Below are positions 1 through 8,538 of a stretch of 62,686 nucleotides of DNA, piece by piece. The first letter of the stretch is position 1; each line of letters begins with the position of its first letter. Origin of the DNA: Hyphomicrobiales bacterium. Its GTDB lineage: Bacteria; Pseudomonadota; Alphaproteobacteria; Rhizobiales; Devosiaceae. The notes under the pieces are model-generated. The model was not told where the DNA came from and did not search any database. It worked only from the letters and a program-made list of their open reading frames with translations. The stretch spans positions 1 through 62,686 of the forward strand of contig JALSII010000037.1 of the NCBI GenBank assembly GCA_026981645.1, in the 5' to 3' direction. The translations under genes were made by a program, and so were the position numbers.

Positions 1-71
1 GGTGGTTCTGGCACAGACAGCAGGCATTTCCGGCCAGAGCTTCAAAAATCAGATATCAGGTTGAAACTTTG

Positions 72-263
72 ATGCCAGACAATGACGAAGACTTGGGCGA
101 CACACTGACCCGCCCCTTGCTCGAAAAGGCCCGAAATCTGGGCTTTTCAAGCAGTGAACTTGAACGCTTATATTCTCTATATCTCCTTCACCCCGAGCAC
201 GGTGAGATAAAGGGCTCCCATTCCCTTCCCCATTCGGCCTCACCATCTCAAAACGAGCGCTGA
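72..263 (+). CDS. Small hypothetical protein (uncertain)
   Basis: A 63-codon open frame starting at ATG 72 and ending 49 bases before the multicopper oxidase start. The product is acidic at its N terminus with a short predicted helix (residues about 14-35) and a polar tail; I recognise no family. The ribosome binding site is poor. It could be the first gene of a unit with the oxidase, or a chance frame. Bases 1-71 hold no gene that I can support. Confidence 0.25.
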   Translation: MPDNDEDLGDTLTRPLLEKARNLGFSSSELERLYSLYLLHPEHGEIKGSHSLPHSASPSQNER

Positions 264-312
264 CACGCGCAAAAATCACCTGAAGAGCGTACGCTTGAAG
301 GAACACCCCCAG

Positions 313-1716
313 ATGCACCTGAACAAACGACAGGTCCTGAAATCCCTTGCCGGTGGCGCAGCCTTGCTGGCTTCTCCCCCTTTGTGGCAGGTGGTGCAGG
401 CGGATGAGAATTTCATCGAGTTTACCGCCGCCCCCTCAAAACAAAGTCTTGTTGGTCCGGGTGGCCCGGTATCGGACCTGTGGCTTTACAACGGCAGCAC
501 ACCGGGTCCTGAAATTCGCGTCAAACAGGGGGAGCGGGTGCGGGTGCGCCTCGTCAACAATCTTGAAGAGCCCACAACCATCCACTGGCACGGCATAAGG
601 ATTGTTAATGCCATGGACGGGGTACCCGGATTAACACAGCGTGCCGTGATGCCCGGCGAGACATTTGAATATGATTTTGTCGCGCCGGACGCCGGCACCT
701 ATTGGTATCATTCCCACAACAAGACCTGGAGCCAGGTGGCGCGAGGACTCTACGGCGCCCTTATTGTTGAGGAACCAGAACCCCTATTCGACCGCGACCA
801 CGACCTGACCCTTGTTATTGACGACTGGCGTCTCACCCCCGGGGGCGTGCTTGACCTGGCCAGCATGGGCTCACTCACCGACTGGTCCCACGAGGGTCGG
901 CTTGGCAACTGGCTGACAGTGAACGGCCAGAGCCAGCCCATCTTTAATTTCAATGCAGGGGAAGCCTATCGTCTGCGCCTCATCAACACCTCCAACTCGC
1001 GAATTCTGGAAATTGACCCCGACAGTTTTGGCGCCACCCTTCTGGCCTATGACGGCCAGTCAACCGGCACGCCAAAACCTTTGGGTTATGCTCCCCATCT
1101 CTTGGGCCCGGCCCAGCGAATTGACCTTTTGCTCGCGCCTGAAGCTGGCGGGAGTTTCAAGATTGACGAAATTTCCAACATGGAAGCCTATCCTTTTGCC
1201 AACTTTGAGGTTTTGGGACCGGCAAAACCCGCAACACCCCCGGTTGCCTTGCCCCCGAACCCCATTCCCGAACCGGATATGGCAAACGCAAAAACTTTCC
1301 CTTTACGCATGAGTGGCGGCGCCATGGGCCGGATTGAAGACATCTATTATCAGGGCCGAAAACTGGAGGGGGATGATTTTATCAATACCGGGCAGGTCTG
1401 GGCCTTCAACGGTATCGCCAATATGGGAGAGGAGCCGTTTTTTACTGTTAAAACCGGTGAAACAGTCATCATCGAAACCATCAACGACACTAGATTCATG
1501 CACGCCATGCACGTGCACGGCTTTCACTTCCGCATCATCTCGCGCAGCGGCAGCACCATCGACGAGGGGCAGCCCTGGCGCGACACATTTCTGATAAGCC
1601 CCGAGCAGACCACAAGAGTGGCCTTCGTCGCCGATAATCCGGGCAAATGGCTCTATCACTGCCATATGCTCGAACATACCGCCGCAGGCATGATCACCTG
1701 GTTTGTAGTGGAGTAA
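313..1716 (+). CDS. Multicopper oxidase, exported
   Basis: A 467-residue multicopper oxidase of the three-cupredoxin type (CueO/CopA-like). All four copper-ligand blocks are present: HWHG at residues 91-94, HSH at 133-135, HAMHVHGF from 397, and HCHMLEH at 449-455, the last giving the type 1 copper Cys450 and the trinuclear-site histidines. The N terminus has basic residues (NKRQ), a hydrophobic stretch of about 20 residues and a possible Ala-X-Ala-like cleavage region, so it is probably exported, perhaps by Tat although the twin arginine is Lys-Arg here. A TTG at 295 is in frame, but ATG 313 has AAGGA at a better distance. Such enzymes oxidise Cu(I), metals or phenols in the periplasm; no methionine-rich CueO segment is obvious, so the substrate is open. 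It is convergent with the Nramp gene, 7 bases apart. Confidence 0.9.
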   Translation: MHLNKRQVLKSLAGGAALLASPPLWQVVQADENFIEFTAAPSKQSLVGPGGPVSDLWLYNGSTPGPEIRVKQGERVRVRLVNNLEEPTTIHWHGIRIVNAMDGVPGLTQRAVMPGETFEYDFVAPDAGTYWYHSHNKTWSQVARGLYGALIVEEPEPLFDRDHDLTLVIDDWRLTPGGVLDLASMGSLTDWSHEGRLGNWLTVNGQSQPIFNFNAGEAYRLRLINTSNSRILEIDPDSFGATLLAYDGQSTGTPKPLGYAPHLLGPAQRIDLLLAPEAGGSFKIDEISNMEAYPFANFEVLGPAKPATPPVALPPNPIPEPDMANAKTFPLRMSGGAMGRIEDIYYQGRKLEGDDFINTGQVWAFNGIANMGEEPFFTVKTGETVIIETINDTRFMHAMHVHGFHFRIISRSGSTIDEGQPWRDTFLISPEQTTRVAFVADNPGKWLYHCHMLEHTAAGMITWFVVE

Positions 1717-1723
1717 AGCGGGA

Positions 1724-3079
1724 CTAAAGCCCAAGCGCCACAAAATCAAACAGCAGTTTGAGATTGAGCACAATCACCAGAATGGCAATCAGAATACCAA
1801 GCACCAGCATCCAGGAGGGCGCGCGGAAAACACCCATTTTTTTGCGGTCCATGGAAAACATCACCAGGGGAACAATGGCAAACGGCAATTGCAGCGAAAG
1901 CACTACCTGAGAAAGCACCAGAAGCTCGGTCGCGCCCTTTTCCCCGAACATGAAAATCATGATAACCGCAGGAACAATCGCTGTGCCCCGAGTAATCAGG
2001 CGGCGGGCATAGAGCGGCAGCCGGATACGCAAAAAACCCTCCATGACAATCTGCCCGGCCATGGTTGCGGTCACGGTAGAGGCAAGACCCGAAGCCAGCA
2101 GGGCCACCGCAAACAATATCGGGGCAATCGCTGCCCCCAGAAGCGGGGCCAGCAACGCATGGGCATCAGTTAAATCTTCAACCACTCCATAGCCGCTCTC
2201 ATAGAATGCGGCAGCGGCAAGAATGAGAATGGAAGCATTGACCATCAATGCAAGACCAAGGGCAAAGGTCGAATCAATGCTCGCCATCCTGATGGCGTTC
2301 TTTTTTCCCTTTTCGCCTCTGTCATAAGCACGTGTCTGCACGATGCCGGTGTGCAGGTAGAGATTGTGCGGCATAACGGTTGCGCCCAAAATACCCAGCG
2401 CCAGATAAAGCATACGCTGGTCTGTGACAATTTCCGGCGAGGGAAGGAAGCCCGAAACAATACCCGCAACCGAGGGTTGCGAGAGAATGAGTTGGCCAAC
2501 AAAACACCCCGCAATGATCAAAATCAGGGCAATGATAAAGGCTTCCAGATAACGGAATCCCTTGGCTTGCAACCATAGAATCAAAAATACATCAAATGCG
2601 GTAATCACGACGCCCCAGATGAGGGGCAGGCCGAACAGCAATTGCAGACCAATGGCGGTGCCGATGACCTCGGCCAGGTCGGTGGCAATGATGGCAAGTT
2701 CAGCCAGCACCCACAGAACAAAAGACACCGGCCTTGAATATTCGTCGCGACAGGCCTGAGCCAGATCCCGTCCGGTGGCAATGGCAAAACGCGCACAAAG
2801 CGCCTGCAGCAATATGGCCATGAAGGACGAGAGCAGCACCGCCGCCAGCAGCGTATAACCAAACTCCGACCCCCCCGCGATGGAAGTCGCCCAGTTCCCC
2901 GGGTCCATATAACCCACCGAAACCAGAAAGCCGGGCCCCAGAAAAGCAAAAAACCGCCTGAAAAAAGTACCATTTGTCGGCACCGCAACCGAACGGAAGG
3001 ATTCAACCAGCGAAGGAGTTTCAACAGCGGTGCGGAAACCATCAGCAGAGACAGTTTCAGCAGGTTTGATATCGTTCAT
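1724..3079 (-). CDS. mntH: Nramp-family Mn(II)/Fe(II) transporter
   Basis: A 451-residue inner-membrane protein of the Nramp family, a proton-coupled importer of manganese or iron(II). The family signatures are intact: DPGN in the first helix (residues about 59-62) and MPHNLYLHT in the sixth (about 236-244), whose Asp, Asn and Met side chains bind the metal. About eleven hydrophobic segments follow one another, and the length is slightly above the usual 410-440 because of a polar N-terminal tail of about 40 residues. A perfect interrupted palindrome 83 bases upstream of the start looks like a Fur/Mur-type operator, suggesting repression by manganese or iron. Nramp members with these motifs are mostly manganese importers in bacteria, but iron cannot be excluded. 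Confidence 0.92.
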   Translation of the reverse strand: MNDIKPAETVSADGFRTAVETPSLVESFRSVAVPTNGTFFRRFFAFLGPGFLVSVGYMDPGNWATSIAGGSEFGYTLLAAVLLSSFMAILLQALCARFAIATGRDLAQACRDEYSRPVSFVLWVLAELAIIATDLAEVIGTAIGLQLLFGLPLIWGVVITAFDVFLILWLQAKGFRYLEAFIIALILIIAGCFVGQLILSQPSVAGIVSGFLPSPEIVTDQRMLYLALGILGATVMPHNLYLHTGIVQTRAYDRGEKGKKNAIRMASIDSTFALGLALMVNASILILAAAAFYESGYGVVEDLTDAHALLAPLLGAAIAPILFAVALLASGLASTVTATMAGQIVMEGFLRIRLPLYARRLITRGTAIVPAVIMIFMFGEKGATELLVLSQVVLSLQLPFAIVPLVMFSMDRKKMGVFRAPSWMLVLGILIAILVIVLNLKLLFDFVALGL

Positions 3080-3161
3080 ATTCGGACTCTGTCAGGATGA
3101 TGTCGATTAAAGAGCAACGGCACAACGCCTAGCAAAGCGGTGTATTATCAACACTCCTTAA

Positions 3162-3176
3162 TGCAAATAGTTTGCA
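3162..3176. promoter_or_regulatory. Candidate Fur/Mur-type operator upstream of mntH
   Basis: The 15-base sequence TGCAAATAGTTTGCA is a perfect inverted repeat (TGCAAA, three-base spacer, TTTGCA). It lies 83 bases in front of the mntH start and is AT-rich like the boxes known for Mur/Fur proteins of Rhizobiales in front of sit and mntH genes. Being symmetric, it could also act on the rightward gene at 3301. The match to a Mur box is from memory of the family pattern, not a computed score. Confidence 0.5.
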
Positions 3177-3300
3177 ATAGCAAGATGAAAACATCTTCCT
3201 CCTGCACCAGGGATCTGTAACCCTGAACACCACTCCCGATCACGAATTCGTCATCACCTCCCCGGTGGAGCTTTTTATTCACCGATGATAACAATTTTGA

Positions 3301-3687
3301 ATGATGAGGCTGTTGGCAATATTGCTGTTGTTGATGACGGGAACCGGCCATGTCTGGGCCAGCCCCGGAGTTGTTTTTTTTGCGCCCGGTTATATTGCAG
3401 GAAGTTCGCAACCGGCACCGGTCTTGCCCACATCAGGCAGTGGCCCTAAAATAAGCCTTTACTCCCCACTAGACGCCAGCGAACCCGCAAAACTCTCTGC
3501 GGCCTGCTGCGTAAAACCCCTCTCCGAAATCTCTCTGGGATATTCCCTGTGCTCCGGTGACATTGCCCTGGCCCAGGCATCAGTCAGCCAGTGTTGTCCT
3601 GTGCCTGAACGTATTGCAGCCCTGAATACTCCGGTGCAGGCAGCCCTTGAAAACAAGAATTTTATTTTCCGCCCTCCGATCATCTGA
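3301..3687 (+). CDS. Small secreted protein with vicinal cysteine pairs
   Basis: I do not recognise a family. The 128-residue product starts with a clear signal peptide (hydrophobic residues 4-16, cleavage probably after Trp-Ala at 20). The mature part has five cysteines: a CC pair at 69-70, a single Cys84 and another CC pair followed by Pro at 98-100. It is otherwise rich in Pro, Ala and Ser. Spaced vicinal cysteines in an exported protein suggest disulfide formation or metal binding; the neighbours mntH and the multicopper oxidase fit a metal role, but this is inference. The start is ATG 3301 or the adjacent ATG 3304. A possible Mur-type site and a small stem-loop (CTCC-GGAG then a T run, about 3257-3275) lie in the 221-base gap upstream. 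Confidence 0.6.
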   Translation: MMRLLAILLLLMTGTGHVWASPGVVFFAPGYIAGSSQPAPVLPTSGSGPKISLYSPLDASEPAKLSAACCVKPLSEISLGYSLCSGDIALAQASVSQCCPVPERIAALNTPVQAALENKNFIFRPPII

Positions 3688-3771
3688 GTTCATTTGACTT
3701 TTCCGGCGAGGGCCGGTGCCACCCTTTTCCCAAAGAACAACTCAGAACCGCTTTTCTCGGAGTATTTTATC

Positions 3772-4455
3772 ATGACAGACAAACCACTCATCTCCCGCCG
3801 CATGTTCAACGCGGGGTCCGCCTCAGCTCTGGCCCTCACCCTTGCCGGATGCTCGGGTGCTGCCTCAACCGGATCCATGGGCTCCGATACCAGCCGCGCC
3901 CGGGCTCGGGAAGTGGCCGAAATGTATGGCCCCCTGCCTAACGAGCGCTTCCCCATCGCCGCTGTAGACCTCAAACAGGTCCCCTCACGTTTTTACCGTA
4001 AGGAAGTGGACTTCAAAACCGACGAACGCGTTGGAAGCATCATTGTCAACACCAAGACTTTTTATGCCCATTTTGTGATGCCCGGAGGCCGCGCCATGCG
4101 CTATGGTGTCGGACTTGGTCGCGCCGGGTTTGCCTGGTCTGGCCGCGCCAATATTGCATGGAAACGCAAGTGGCCGACATGGACTCCCCCCGCCTCGATG
4201 ATCAGGCGCCAGCCCGAACTGGAAAAATACAGTGCAGCCAATGGTGGCATGGAACCGGGCATCAACAATCCGCTGGGTGCCCGCGCCCTTTATATATTCA
4301 AGAACGGCAAAGACACGCTTTATCGCCTGCACGGGACTCCAGAAGCATGGTCTATCGGCAAGGCCGTTTCCAGCGGCTGCGTGCGTTTCCTCAATCAGGA
4401 TATCATCGACCTTTACGACCGTGTCGATAGTGGTGCCAGAATTCTGGTTATCTGA
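3772..4455 (+). CDS. L,D-transpeptidase (YkuD domain), Tat lipoprotein
   Basis: A 227-residue periplasmic L,D-transpeptidase that cross-links or anchors to peptidoglycan through meso-diaminopimelate. The YkuD domain covers roughly residues 75-227 and carries the active-site pattern HGTPE...SSGCVR, with the catalytic cysteine near residue 206. The N terminus reads SRRMF followed by a hydrophobic run and LAGC, so it appears to be a Tat-exported lipoprotein lipidated at Cys near residue 28. ATG 3772 was chosen over the in-frame upstream start at 3694 because it gives the compact signal and has CGGAG ten bases upstream. It is not obviously in an operon. The family is numerous in Hyphomicrobiales, which rely on LD cross-links for polar growth. 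Confidence 0.9.
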   Translation: MTDKPLISRRMFNAGSASALALTLAGCSGAASTGSMGSDTSRARAREVAEMYGPLPNERFPIAAVDLKQVPSRFYRKEVDFKTDERVGSIIVNTKTFYAHFVMPGGRAMRYGVGLGRAGFAWSGRANIAWKRKWPTWTPPASMIRRQPELEKYSAANGGMEPGINNPLGARALYIFKNGKDTLYRLHGTPEAWSIGKAVSSGCVRFLNQDIIDLYDRVDSGARILVI

Positions 4456-4501
4456 TAAAGGGGGACGCCAATTCGCCAGCTTGAAAGTGCCAGCCGATAC
4501 T

Positions 4502-4532
4502 GATCGCTTCATCTTTCATGATTGAAGCGATC
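4502..4532. other. Stem-loop between the L,D-transpeptidase and tRNA-Leu
   Basis: GATCGCTTCA at 4502-4511 pairs perfectly with TGAAGCGATC at 4523-4532 around an 11-base loop. There is no T tract on either strand, so it is not a standard terminator; it lies downstream of both the + strand gene and the - strand tRNA and may help end or stabilise their transcripts. A second small hairpin (GTTGC-TGC-GCAAC) is at 4568-4580. Confidence 0.5.
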
Positions 4533-4588
4533 GGCGTTGCTCCCCTTTGGAGGCAAGAACGAAGTGAGTTGCTGCGCAACAAGAAAAG

Positions 4589-4675
4589 TGGTGCCCCCCG
4601 CCGGAATCGAACCGGCACTCCCTTACGGGAACGGGATTTTGAATCCCGCGCGTCTACCAGTTCCGCCAGAGGGGC
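4589..4675 (-). tRNA. tRNA-Leu(CAA)
   Basis: On the minus strand the sequence begins GCCCCTC and ends GGGGGGC-ACCA, giving a seven-pair acceptor stem with one U-G pair and an encoded CCA end. The anticodon stem CGGGA/TCCCG encloses the loop TTCAAAA, so the anticodon is CAA, reading UUG. A GGTTCGATTCC T-arm is present, and the extra stem (GTTCCCGTAAGGGAG region) is the long variable arm of class II leucine tRNAs. Length is 87 bases including CCA. Confidence 0.96.
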
Positions 4676-4820
4676 AAACGGCAGCGACCATCTGATCGTT
4701 GCCGCGATTTACGCCAAAGCGGTTAGCACGTCAATCGCTCTGTCCATTCGTCCATCTAATGTTAGCTTTGTCGCGCTAAGACCAAAAACAACCATTCCCA
4801 TTTTGGAGCTTGTGAGTCCG

Positions 4821-5402
4821 GTGTTACAAAAACTTTATGATTGGCTGATGTCCCTTGCCGCAGGCCGTCACGCCCCCCAGGCGCTGGGCGCCGTCAGTTT
4901 CACCGAAAGCTCGTTTTTCCCGATACCGCCCGATGTACTCCTTATCCCCATGGTGGTGGCCCGGCGTCAGAAGTGGTGGATCTACGCCACAATCTGCACT
5001 GTCACCTCGGTGCTTGGCGCTTTTGTCGGCTACGCCATCGGCGCATTGTTGTTCCAGGCCGTCGGCCAGCCCATTCTGGCCTTTTATGGTGCTGAACACT
5101 CGTTTGAGCGTTTTGTCTCCTGGTATGATCAATGGGGAGGGTGGGGCATATTCTTAGGCGCAGTCACCCCGTTTCCCTATAAGGTCCTGACTATATTTTC
5201 CGGTTCCGTGGGCTTCAATCTTCTTCAGTTTGCCGCCGTTTCCGTGGTTGGCCGGGGCCTGAGGTTTTTTCTGGTCTCGGGTTTGCTTTACCTTTTTGGC
5301 GAGCCCATCCGTGAGTTCATTGAAAAACGCCTCGGCCTGATGTTCATCCTGTTCTGCACCCTGTTGATCGGCGGATTTGTCGCACTCAAGTTTTTGTTGT
5401 AG
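4821..5402 (+). CDS. YqaA/DedA-like membrane protein
   Basis: A protein of about 193 residues in the SNARE-associated/VTT (DedA) superfamily, YqaA branch. Near the N terminus it has the family stretch ESSFFPIPPDV and later TPFPYK, with about five hydrophobic segments. DedA relatives are inner-membrane proteins linked to lipid transport and envelope homeostasis; the YqaA branch is uncharacterised. The open frame runs upstream through the tRNA-Leu on the other strand, which is clearly not coding, so the start must be internal: GTG 4821 gives the usual VLQKLYDWLM opening; GTG 4812 and ATG 4848 are alternatives. Confidence 0.85.
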   Translation: MLQKLYDWLMSLAAGRHAPQALGAVSFTESSFFPIPPDVLLIPMVVARRQKWWIYATICTVTSVLGAFVGYAIGALLFQAVGQPILAFYGAEHSFERFVSWYDQWGGWGIFLGAVTPFPYKVLTIFSGSVGFNLLQFAAVSVVGRGLRFFLVSGLLYLFGEPIREFIEKRLGLMFILFCTLLIGGFVALKFLL

Positions 5403-5509
5403 ACAAATTCCGGATCTAGAACTGGCGCCAGCGCCCCGGCCTCCACATAAGGTCAATGCAGCCCTTTTTTGGGGCGTGACACCTGAACAGATTTTGATAG
5501 GCTCCCCAT

Positions 5510-6034
5510 ATGGCAGACACTCTGACACAGTTTTCCGGTAACAACGCCAACCGCGCCAACACCGCTTTCATGATCGGTTTTTTTACCATCCTTGGGGCCT
5601 GGGGTTTTGAGCTTATCGGCGGCTATGAACCGTGTGAATTGTGTCTGGGCCAGCGCATCCCCTATTATGTCGGTCTGCCGCTTCTTGCAGTAATCATCGG
5701 GGGCTGGACAAAATTCCCGCAAAAACTGCGCATTGCCCTAACTCTGGTGGTTGCTGGCATTTTTCTCTGGAGCACTTATCTGGGAGCTTTTCACGCCGGC
5801 GTCGAGTGGAAATTCTGGCCTGGCCCCACCGCCTGTGCCGGCACCGGCGAGGGCCTGGACTTTTCAGCCCTGAGCAGCATAAACGATGCCCGCGTCGTGC
5901 CCTGTGATGATCCCGAGTTCAGGTTCCTGGGGATAAGTTTTGCCGGCTACAACGCCCTGATTTCAGCGCTGATAGCGGCATTTCTGCTCTGGTCGGCCCT
6001 CGGGCAGATCAAGCGTATGCAACAACAAGCCTGA
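5510..6034 (+). CDS. dsbB: DsbB-family disulfide bond formation protein
   Basis: A 174-residue four-helix membrane protein that should reoxidise DsbA and pass electrons to quinone. Both cysteine pairs of DsbB are present: Cys42-Glu-Leu-Cys45 just after the first helix (YEPCELCLGQRIPYY is the family hallmark) and Cys109/Cys132 in the second periplasmic loop. The loop is of alphaproteobacterial type. It follows the YqaA-like gene by 107 bases on the same strand; convergent with the HNH gene. ATG 5510 has no strong ribosome binding site but matches the usual N-terminal length. Confidence 0.9.
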   Translation: MADTLTQFSGNNANRANTAFMIGFFTILGAWGFELIGGYEPCELCLGQRIPYYVGLPLLAVIIGGWTKFPQKLRIALTLVVAGIFLWSTYLGAFHAGVEWKFWPGPTACAGTGEGLDFSALSSINDARVVPCDDPEFRFLGISFAGYNALISALIAAFLLWSALGQIKRMQQQA

Positions 6035-6040
6035 CACAGC

Positions 6041-6598
6041 CTACGGCAAAAGTTCAATATCCCAGTAAAGATAATCCAGCCAGCTTTCGTGCAGATAGTT
6101 GGGCGGAAAAGCCCGCCCGTTATTGTGCAGGTCAAACACACTGGGCCGATAGGGCTTCTGGCGCGGGTGCATGTTGATTTCCTGGGACAGGCGATTGCTT
6201 TTGCGCAAATTGCACGGCGCGCAGGCAGTGACCACATTTTCCCACGTAGTACGTCCGCCCCTGGAACGCGGAATGAGATGGTCGAACGTCAAGTCGTCCG
6301 GGCACCCGCAATACTGGCAGCAAAACCTGTCCCGCAAAAACACATTGAAGCGGGTAAAAGCGGGGTTGGTGCTGGGCCGTATATAGTCACGCAGGGAAAC
6401 CACGCTGGGCAGCTCGATTTCCATGCTGGGACTGTGCACCACCACATCATATCTGGAAATAACATTTACCCGGTCAAGACAAACAGCCTTAATCGCGTCC
6501 TGCCATGACCACAGCGACAGGGGGTAATAGCTGAGTGGCCGGAAGTCGGCGTTCAGCACCAGCGTCGGACAGCTTTCCGGTGAGACATGAACGCCCAC
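6041..6598 (-). CDS. HNH endonuclease family protein
   Basis: A 185-residue protein with a C-terminal HNH domain: CQYCG (two zinc cysteines, about residues 93-96), then DHLIPRSRGG, then CAPCN with the second cysteine pair. The N-terminal half (LVLNADFRPLSYYPLS) is the conserved extension seen in the HNH proteins found as single chromosomal genes across alphaproteobacteria. These are not tied to restriction or homing here; the cellular role is unknown although DNA cleavage or repair is presumed. It is flanked by dsbB (convergent) and the esterase gene in the same direction 75 bases downstream. Confidence 0.85.
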   Translation of the reverse strand: MGVHVSPESCPTLVLNADFRPLSYYPLSLWSWQDAIKAVCLDRVNVISRYDVVVHSPSMEIELPSVVSLRDYIRPSTNPAFTRFNVFLRDRFCCQYCGCPDDLTFDHLIPRSRGGRTTWENVVTACAPCNLRKSNRLSQEINMHPRQKPYRPSVFDLHNNGRAFPPNYLHESWLDYLYWDIELLP

Positions 6599-6673
6599 AA
6601 CAACTTACCCCGTCTTAAAATACTCCACATGATCTAAGCGGGAAAAAACCGGTCTGTGAAGCAAAAGTTTTCT

Positions 6674-7339
6674 CTATTGCGTTTTCAAAGCACCACCAAC
6701 CTCGCGCATGAAGGCCAAAGCAAAGCCCAGGCCCTCCATGGATATGGTATGAGCCACCCCCGGCTCCAGATGCAGGGCGCTTTTCACCCCGAGACGAACC
6801 AGCGCCTCGTGCCCCGCTTCACTCATCTGAAACGGAACCACATCATCAGCTTTTCCATGAATGAAGCAGACCGGCGGTTTGCTTTGGATTTCCTTCTCAA
6901 TTGTTTCAACACCGATAAGACCACCCGAAAAAGAAACAATGCCAAGCAATGCTTCGTCAAGACGCAAACCCACATCAAGGGCCATCATTCCCCCTTGAGA
7001 AAACCCCACCAGCAGCGTGTCCGCGGCCCCAAGGCCGGTCTGCTTCCACAAAGCCTCAAGAAATTCTTTAATCACCGGCCGGGCGGTTTCAACCCCGGCC
7101 ATGCGTGAATTTATTCGGTCAGCAGCGAGGGGGAACCACTGAAAGCCCATCGGGTTGATGTCGCAGCGGTCCGGGGCGTTGGGCGCCACAAACAGCGCAT
7201 CCGCCATCTCCGCACGCCAGTATTGGGCCAGCGAAATCAGGTCGTTGCCGTCCGAACCGTAACCATGCAACAGAACCACCGCCTTTTTTGCCTTGCCGCT
7301 TTTTGGGGGCACCATGGGCCCCGAAAGGGTTTCTTTCAC
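6674..7339 (-). CDS. Phospholipase/carboxylesterase (alpha/beta hydrolase)
   Basis: A 221-residue cytoplasmic serine hydrolase of the carboxylesterase/thioesterase family (YpfH/acyl-protein-thioesterase-like). HGYGSDGNDL gives the oxyanion region near residue 22, GFSQGG is the nucleophile elbow, and the late Asp (KADDVVP) and His (GVAHTIS) complete the triad. The open frame extends further upstream, but GTG 7339 is chosen because its GTGA overlaps the stop of the DNA glycosylase gene and AAGGAA lies just in front. This 4-base overlap means translational coupling to the repair gene. Confidence 0.87.
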   Translation of the reverse strand: MKETLSGPMVPPKSGKAKKAVVLLHGYGSDGNDLISLAQYWRAEMADALFVAPNAPDRCDINPMGFQWFPLAADRINSRMAGVETARPVIKEFLEALWKQTGLGAADTLLVGFSQGGMMALDVGLRLDEALLGIVSFSGGLIGVETIEKEIQSKPPVCFIHGKADDVVPFQMSEAGHEALVRLGVKSALHLEPGVAHTISMEGLGFALAFMREVGGALKTQ

Positions 7340-8001
7340 AGATTTATTCCTTCCCGATTCCGTAACACGGCAAAATAACGCCACAGCAGACGCGCCGCCG
7401 AGCCCCCATAAGGTGACCATTTTCTGGCAACTTTGCGTGTTGTTTTTTCATCCGGCTTTTGCCGCCTGTGGAGCACTTTGCCAACCATTTTTTGCAACAC
7501 CAAATCCCCGGCCGGAAAAATATCGGGGTGCCCTGCACAACTCATCAGATAGATTTCAGCACTCCATGGCCCGATGCCCTTAAGTGAAGTGAGTGCCGTC
7601 ATCGCCTTGTCAACAGGAAGCCGGTGAATTTGCTCATAGTCCAGTGCCCCCTCAAGCTCGGCCCTGGCAATCGCACGCATGCAGGCAATTTTTGAACGGC
7701 TGAGACCCGCACCATGCAAGTCGTCAAACTCCAGCGCCATGAAATTTTCCGCATTCATTTCCCCGGTGAGTTTTTCCACCCGTGAATGTATGGCTCTGGC
7801 ACTGGCCACCGACAAAAGCTGACTTGAAACGATGGAAGCAAGTCCGGCAAAACCGGGTTGTCCCAGACGCAAGGGCACCTCCCCCACCTCGGCCAGAACC
7901 GGTCTAAGCCTTGCATCAAGTGCAACAAGATTGCTCAGATGCTGGTGCAGGATACGGGCTGTCAACAAACGCTCCGGAGCGCTCCGGTTTTCAGAATCCA
8001 T
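7336..8001 (-). CDS. DNA-3-methyladenine glycosylase II (HhH-GPD)
   Basis: A 221-residue base-excision repair glycosylase. The helix-hairpin-helix reads LKGIGPWSAEIYLM and is followed by the catalytic aspartate in FPAGDLVLQ; these are the defining motifs of the AlkA/Mag branch. There is no C-terminal iron-sulfur cysteine cluster, which separates it from MutY and Nth. It lacks the N-terminal Ada-like domain of E. coli AlkA, which is usual for the short bacterial Mag type. The downstream esterase overlaps by GTGA. Expected to remove alkylated purines from DNA. Confidence 0.9.
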   Translation of the reverse strand: MDSENRSAPERLLTARILHQHLSNLVALDARLRPVLAEVGEVPLRLGQPGFAGLASIVSSQLLSVASARAIHSRVEKLTGEMNAENFMALEFDDLHGAGLSRSKIACMRAIARAELEGALDYEQIHRLPVDKAMTALTSLKGIGPWSAEIYLMSCAGHPDIFPAGDLVLQKMVGKVLHRRQKPDEKTTRKVARKWSPYGGSAARLLWRYFAVLRNREGINL

Positions 8002-8076
8002 GAGAATGTGTCAGTCTGCCCCGGTTATCAGTGAATACCCCAAGTGTGCTTCATTCGAACTATAGGGAGATTTTTG

Positions 8077-8520
8077 ATGAGTGATACCCAAAACACCGAC
8101 CAAATCGTGCCCGCCTGGTTCTGGATAATTTCTGTTCTTGCCTTGCTGTGGAATCTGCTGGGGGTCATGGCTTTTTTTATGCAGGTGATGGTCTCACCCG
8201 AGATCCTTGAAGCCATGCCCGAGGCTGAGCGGGCACTCATGCAGACAATGCCGGGCTGGGCCATGGGCGCTTTTGCCATTGCTGTATTCTGCGGCACCAT
8301 CGGCTGCATTGGCCTGTTGCTGCGCCAGCGCTGGGCAAAATATCTGTTTATCCTTTCGTTGCTTGGCATCATCATTCAGAATATCAATGCCTTTGTCTTC
8401 CAGAACAGTTTTGCCGTTTTTGGTCCCGGTGGAACGATGATGGTTGCGTTGGTGGCTCTGGTGGCGCTGGGCCTCATCCTGCTTGCTGTGCGGGCCGAAA
8501 ATAATGACTGGCTGAGTTAG
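8077..8520 (+). CDS. Hypothetical four-helix membrane protein
   Basis: A 147-residue protein with four hydrophobic segments (about residues 16-38, 58-78, 86-104 and 116-138) and short polar ends. I do not recognise a named family, though small sugar-transporter-like membrane proteins of this shape are frequent in marine bacteria. ATG 8077 follows AGGGAGA at good spacing. It ends 18 bases before gluQ on the same strand, so the two may be cotranscribed, but no functional link is evident. Confidence 0.7.
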   Translation: MSDTQNTDQIVPAWFWIISVLALLWNLLGVMAFFMQVMVSPEILEAMPEAERALMQTMPGWAMGAFAIAVFCGTIGCIGLLLRQRWAKYLFILSLLGIIIQNINAFVFQNSFAVFGPGGTMMVALVALVALGLILLAVRAENNDWLS

Positions 8521-8538
8521 ACTGTATCGCAAAGAAAC

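Noticed and set aside
3080..3300. Possible manganese riboswitch in front of the cysteine-pair gene or mntH
   Set aside because: I looked for the conserved parts of a yybP-ykoY aptamer and found only small unrelated hairpins; the Fur/Mur-like palindrome is a simpler explanation.
4518..4820. N-terminal extension of the YqaA-like open frame across the tRNA-Leu
   Set aside because: The frame from 4518 runs through the tRNA-Leu and its flank, which are clearly RNA, and the added residues match no family. The conserved protein starts at about 4821.
4456..4820. Integration site or genomic island at the tRNA-Leu
   Set aside because: No integrase, direct repeat of the tRNA end, or composition change was seen; the flanking genes are ordinary chromosomal genes.
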